The notes under the pieces are model-generated. The model had not been told where the DNA came from, ran no database searches, and saw only the letters and a list, made by a program, of their open reading frames with translations. Shown piece after piece: positions 47,970 through 51,231 of a DNA stretch of 51,231 bases (position 1 is the stretch's first letter; the number at the start of each line of letters is the position of its first letter). The translations under genes and the position numbers were made by a program. Source of the DNA: Nevskiales bacterium (GTDB lineage: Bacteria > Pseudomonadota > Gammaproteobacteria > Nevskiales > DATLYR01); contig DATLYR010000122.1 of assembly GCA_035574475.1 (NCBI GenBank), forward strand, positions 1 through 51,231, given 5' to 3'.

Positions 47970-49226
47970 TTAGCGCTGTTCGATGCGCTCCGGCTCGGGC
48001 ACTTTCCAGAGCAGCCATGCACCACTGACGAACAGCAGCAGCACGGCCAGGATCGACAGCCGCGAGCTGCCGGTGAGGACGGCGGTCCAGCCGACCAGCA
48101 GCGGCCCGATGATCGCCGCGAACTTGCCGAGCATGTTGTAGAAGCCGAAGAACTCGCCGGACTTGCCCGGCGGGATCAGGCGCGCGTAATAGGAGCGGCT
48201 GAGCGACTGCACCCCGCCCTGCACCAGCCCGATGGTAATCGCCATCAGGTAGAACTGGCGCTCGTTCTCGAGGAAATACCCCCAGACCGTCACGCCCATG
48301 TAGACCGCGATGCCCAGCAGCAGCGCGCGCTTGGTGCCGATCGCGCCCCCCAGCCAGCCGAAGGCGATGGCCGCGGGGAAGCCGACGAACTGCACGATGA
48401 GCAGTGCGACGATCAGGCTGGTCGGCTCGAAGCCGAGCGCCATGCCGTAATCCACCGCCATGCGGATGATGGTGTCGACGCCGTCGATGTACAGCCAGTA
48501 GGCGCACAGGAACAGCAGCACCGTGCGCAGCTTGCGGATCTCGGCAAAGGTGTCCGCCAGCTGCCGGAACCCGCCACGCACCGCCTCCAGCCAGCCGGCC
48601 GGCCTGTCCGTCACCTGCTCGCGCACGTTCACGAACAGCGGCAGCGAGAACAGCAGCCACCAGACCGCCACCGTGAGAAAGGACAGGCGCACGGCCGCAG
48701 CGGCGTCGGCCAGCCCGAACCACTGTGGCTTGAGCGTCATCAGCACGTTCACAGCGAACAGCAGGCCGCCGCCGAGATAGCCCAGGCCGTAGCCGAGCGC
48801 CGATACGCGGTCGTAGTCGCGCGGGCGCGCGACATCCACCAGCAGCGAGTCGTAGAACACGATACTGCCGGAAAAACCGATGGCGCCGAGCACGAACAGC
48901 AGCGCCGCCTCGAACCACATGCCCTTGCCGACCAGGTACAGCCCGGCGGTGGCCAGCACGCCGAGAATCATGAAACAGGCCAGCAACCGCTTGCGCGCCC
49001 CGCCACGGTCGGCGATCGCGCCGAGCGTCGGCGCCAGCAACAGGATCACCAGGCTCGAGGCGGAATTGGCAATGCCGAGGTGGAAGGTGCTGGTGGTGGC
49101 CTCCTGGCCGGCGCTCCAGTACTGCTTGAAGAACAGCGGGAAGAAACCCGCCAGCACGGTGGTGGCAAAGGCCGAGTTGGCCCAGTCGTAGAAGGCCCAG
49201 GACAGAATCTGGCGGCGTTCGCTCAC
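47970..49226 (-). CDS. MFS transporter, UMF1 (Atg22-like) family
   Basis: The 418-residue inner-membrane protein has about twelve helices and the UMF1/Atg22-type N-terminus (ILSWAFYDWANSAFATTVLAGFFPLFF) with DRGGARKR at the loop 2-3 position. The start is GTG 49226, overlapping the rimI stop (GTGA). Substrate is unknown; family members are often annotated as amino-acid exporters. Earlier in-frame codons lie inside rimI. Confidence 0.85.
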   Translation of the reverse strand: MSERRQILSWAFYDWANSAFATTVLAGFFPLFFKQYWSAGQEATTSTFHLGIANSASSLVILLLAPTLGAIADRGGARKRLLACFMILGVLATAGLYLVGKGMWFEAALLFVLGAIGFSGSIVFYDSLLVDVARPRDYDRVSALGYGLGYLGGGLLFAVNVLMTLKPQWFGLADAAAAVRLSFLTVAVWWLLFSLPLFVNVREQVTDRPAGWLEAVRGGFRQLADTFAEIRKLRTVLLFLCAYWLYIDGVDTIIRMAVDYGMALGFEPTSLIVALLIVQFVGFPAAIAFGWLGGAIGTKRALLLGIAVYMGVTVWGYFLENERQFYLMAITIGLVQGGVQSLSRSYYARLIPPGKSGEFFGFYNMLGKFAAIIGPLLVGWTAVLTGSSRLSILAVLLLFVSGAWLLWKVPEPERIEQR

Positions 49227-49687
49227 AGGCGCTGGCCCAGCACCAGCGCGTCTTCGCGGCCGCCGATCGCAGGATAGTAGTTGCGCCGCTCGCCGATCTC
49301 GTGGAAGCCGGCATTCTGGTACAGGGCGATCGCCGCCTGGTTCGACTTGCGCACCTCCAGCAGCACCCATTCCACCGCGTGCTGGCGCGCCTGGGCCAGC
49401 AGGTGCTCGAGCAGGTATTCGCCGACCCCGCGCCGGCGACAGTCGGGGCTGACGCAAAGATTGAGGATATGCGCCTCGTCCATGGCGTAGGACATCAGCG
49501 CATAGCCCTGGATCTCGCCCAGGGTGTTGGTCGCCACCCAGCTGCTGTAGCCCATGCGCAGGCAGTCGCGGAAGATGCCCTCGGACCAGGGGAAATCATA
49601 GGAACGGCCCTCGATCGCCAGCACTGCGGGCAGGTCGCTGCGGTGCATCTCCCGGCAGCGCAGCAGGCTTTTCGGCTGCGCGCTCAT
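49223..49687 (-). CDS. rimI: Ribosomal-protein S18-alanine N-acetyltransferase
   Basis: The 154-residue GNAT protein has the acetyl-CoA binding segment CRRRGVGEYLLEHLL and the RimI-type LEVRKSNQAAIALYQNAGFHEIGERRNYYP. ATG 49687 overlaps the stop of the uracil-DNA glycosylase gene by four bases. RimI next to a uracil-DNA glycosylase is common. Confidence 0.92.
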   Translation of the reverse strand: MSAQPKSLLRCREMHRSDLPAVLAIEGRSYDFPWSEGIFRDCLRMGYSSWVATNTLGEIQGYALMSYAMDEAHILNLCVSPDCRRRGVGEYLLEHLLAQARQHAVEWVLLEVRKSNQAAIALYQNAGFHEIGERRNYYPAIGGREDALVLGQRL

Positions 49688-50409
49688 GCGACTTCCCTCA
49701 GCAACGCCCGCGCGCGCTTGAGGTCGTCCCAGGCGCGCCCCTTCTCGCGCGGGCTGCGCAGCAGGTAGGCCGGGTGATAAGTCACGATGACCGGGATGCC
49801 CTGCGCCCCGTAGCGGTGCACGGGCCCGCGCAGCTTGCCGATCGGCGCGTCGGTCATGAGCAGGTTCTGCGCGGCGATGCGGCCGACGGCGATGATGAGC
49901 CGCGGCTGCAACAGCTCGATCTGGCGCTCCAGATAGGGCCGGCAGGCGGCGGCCTCGTCCGGCTGCGGATCGCGATTCTCCGGCGGACGGCACTTGACGA
50001 TATTGGCGATGTACACGCCCTGCGCCGCCGTATCCGACTTGCGGTCCCGGCCGATGGCCAGCAGCATGCTGTCGAGCAGCTTGCCGGCGCGGCCGACGAA
50101 GGGCTCGCCGAGGCGATCCTCGTCCGCGCCCGGCCCTTCGCCCACCACCAGCAGCGGCGCCGTGCGCGAGCCGACGCCGAACACGGTCTGGGTGCAGCCG
50201 GCGCGCAGGCGGCATTTCGTGCAGACCTTGACCGTGGCGGCCAGGGCTTCCCAGTCCATGCCGGCCGTCGCGCCCGTCGCCTGCCCGCCCGCCGGCGTGG
50301 ATGTCATGGGCGCCGCCTCGACCTCGGGTTCGGGTGCCGGCTGGCCACGCAACTGCCAGACCGGGATACCCAGGGCATCGAGATACTGCTTGCGGCGCTG
50401 CGCATCCAT
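49684..50409 (-). CDS. Uracil-DNA glycosylase, family 4/5 (iron-sulfur)
   Basis: The 241-residue protein excises uracil from DNA. The cluster cysteines C63, C66, C140 and C156 fit the 4Fe-4S spacing, and the motifs [27 protein letters not shown] and HPAYLLRSP are present. The N-terminal about 50 residues are a disordered linker. Sometimes annotated as DNA polymerase-like SPO1 protein. It is upstream of and coupled to rimI. Confidence 0.92.
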   Translation of the reverse strand: MDAQRRKQYLDALGIPVWQLRGQPAPEPEVEAAPMTSTPAGGQATGATAGMDWEALAATVKVCTKCRLRAGCTQTVFGVGSRTAPLLVVGEGPGADEDRLGEPFVGRAGKLLDSMLLAIGRDRKSDTAAQGVYIANIVKCRPPENRDPQPDEAAACRPYLERQIELLQPRLIIAVGRIAAQNLLMTDAPIGKLRGPVHRYGAQGIPVIVTYHPAYLLRSPREKGRAWDDLKRARALLREVA

Positions 50410-50427
50410 GCCGCAAATACTATCGCC

Positions 50428-51231
50428 TTACACCGTTTCGTACATCTGCGGATGCATGCGCTCGGCCGGCTGCTGCAGCCGGTTCAGGGCATTGATATAG
50501 GCCTTGGCCGAGGCGATGACGATATCGGTGTCGGCACCCTGCCCGTTGACCACCCGCCCGCCTTTCTGCAGCCGCACCGTGACCTCGCCCTGGGCGTCGA
50601 TGCCGCGGGTGACGTTGCTCACCGAGTACAGCAGCAATTCGGCGCCGCTGCCGATGATCTTCTCGATCGCGCCGTAGGTGGCGTCCACCGGCCCGCCGCC
50701 CTCGGCCTCGGCCGTGTGTTCCACGCCGTCCACGCTCACGCAGACCTGGGCGACGGGTTTGGTGCCGGTCTCGATGCCGACCTTCAGGTATTGCAGTGCG
50801 AACCGATCGGCCACGTGCGCGGCGCCGGTTTCGCTCATCAGCGCCTGCAGGTCCTCGTCGAAGATCTCGTGCTTCTTGTCGGCCAGCTCCTTGAAGCGCG
50901 CGAAGGCCTCGTTCAGCTCGGCCTGGCTGTGGATCTTGATGCCCAGCTCCTCCAGCCGCTGCTTGAACGCGGTGCGACCCGAGTGCTTGCCCAGCACCAG
51001 CTTGTTGGCGGCCCAGCCCACGTCCTCGGCACGCATGATCTCGTAGGTCTCGCGGTGCTTGATCACGCCGTCCTGGTGGATGCCGGACTCGTGCGCGAAG
51101 GCGTTGGCCCCGACGATGGCCTTGTTTGGCTGCACCGGATAACCCGTAATCGTCGAGACCAGCTTGGAGGTCGGCACGATCTGGGTGGTGTCGATGCGCG
51201 TGTCCAGGCCGAACTGAACGAGGCCTTCGCG
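50428..51231 (-). CDS. leuA: 2-isopropylmalate synthase, C-terminal part (cut by window edge)
   Basis: The last 267 codons of LeuA, which condenses 2-ketoisovalerate with acetyl-CoA in leucine synthesis. Visible are the end of the catalytic barrel ([17 protein letters not shown]), the [10 protein letters not shown] linker region and the regulatory domain (EDLQALMSE onward, ending [14 protein letters not shown]) that binds leucine. The frame runs open to the window edge, where it continues ([18 protein letters not shown]). 18 bases separate it from the uracil-DNA glycosylase gene. Confidence 0.93.
   Translation of the reverse strand, partial: REGLVQFGLDTRIDTTQIVPTSKLVSTITGYPVQPNKAIVGANAFAHESGIHQDGVIKHRETYEIMRAEDVGWAANKLVLGKHSGRTAFKQRLEELGIKIHSQAELNEAFARFKELADKKHEIFDEDLQALMSETGAAHVADRFALQYLKVGIETGTKPVAQVCVSVDGVEHTAEAEGGGPVDATYGAIEKIIGSGAELLLYSVSNVTRGIDAQGEVTVRLQKGGRVVNGQGADTDIVIASAKAYINALNRLQQPAERMHPQMYETV

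Overview
This window looks like chromosome from a high-GC gammaproteobacterium. The gene neighbourhoods (amidase-tsaE-nnr, panBCD-folK-pcnB, lptFG-pepA-holC-valS, and moxR-DUF58-transglutaminase) and the family-level protein features point to the Chromatiales/Acidiferrobacterales type of lineage. That placement is an inference; no 16S or other marker gene is present.

Layout. (1) 1-9180 is ordinary core sequence, all on the minus strand: the start of a cell-wall amidase, tsaE, the bifunctional NAD(P)HX repair gene, pgi, panD, panC, panB, a deoxynucleoside kinase, folK and pcnB, many coupled by 4-14 base overlaps. Two non-coding items stand out here: a palindromic repeat unit between pgi and panD, and a tandem pair of covarying stem-loops in the panD leader. 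(2) tRNA-Glu(CUC) at 9185-9260 has its own promoter and terminator. (3) About 9262-29220 is a roughly 20 kb island between the tRNA gene and an RDD-lptGF core block. It holds a Tn7-like transposition module (TniQ/TnsD-like protein, TnsC-like ATPase, and a fused TnsA-TnsB transposase with both active sites visible), a GIY-YIG nuclease, and a HATPase/STAS-like regulatory pair. It also holds a heavy-metal cassette (CadR-type MerR, CDF-like exporter, CzcCBA efflux) and a divergent module: a LexA-like S24 repressor facing DUF5131 (three-Cys radical-SAM-like), TcmP and a PD-(D/E)XK-like protein. Outside the metal cassette the island genes are visibly AT-richer than their surroundings. No tyrosine or serine integrase and no CRISPR array is visible.

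(4) 29221-42405 is core again: RDD protein, lptG and lptF (lipopolysaccharide export), pepA, holC, valS, a patatin-like lipase, and a moxR-DUF58-transglutaminase operon. A 268-base MITE with 20-21 bp perfect inverted ends and TA flanks sits exactly on the stop codon of the transglutaminase gene. (5) 42785-47878 is a nitrate/nitrite uptake operon (porin, Tat-exported binding protein, permease, ATPase) behind an ANTAR antiterminator gene. The leader between them has two hairpins and an intrinsic terminator, so transcription attenuation is likely. (6) 47970-51231 carries an MFS transporter, rimI, a family-4 uracil-DNA glycosylase and the 3' part of leuA.

The two best candidates for an undescribed system are the TnsAB-TnsC-TniQ element beside tRNA-Glu and the LexA-like/DUF5131/TcmP/nuclease-like module. 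The panD leader hairpins are the most interesting non-coding signal.
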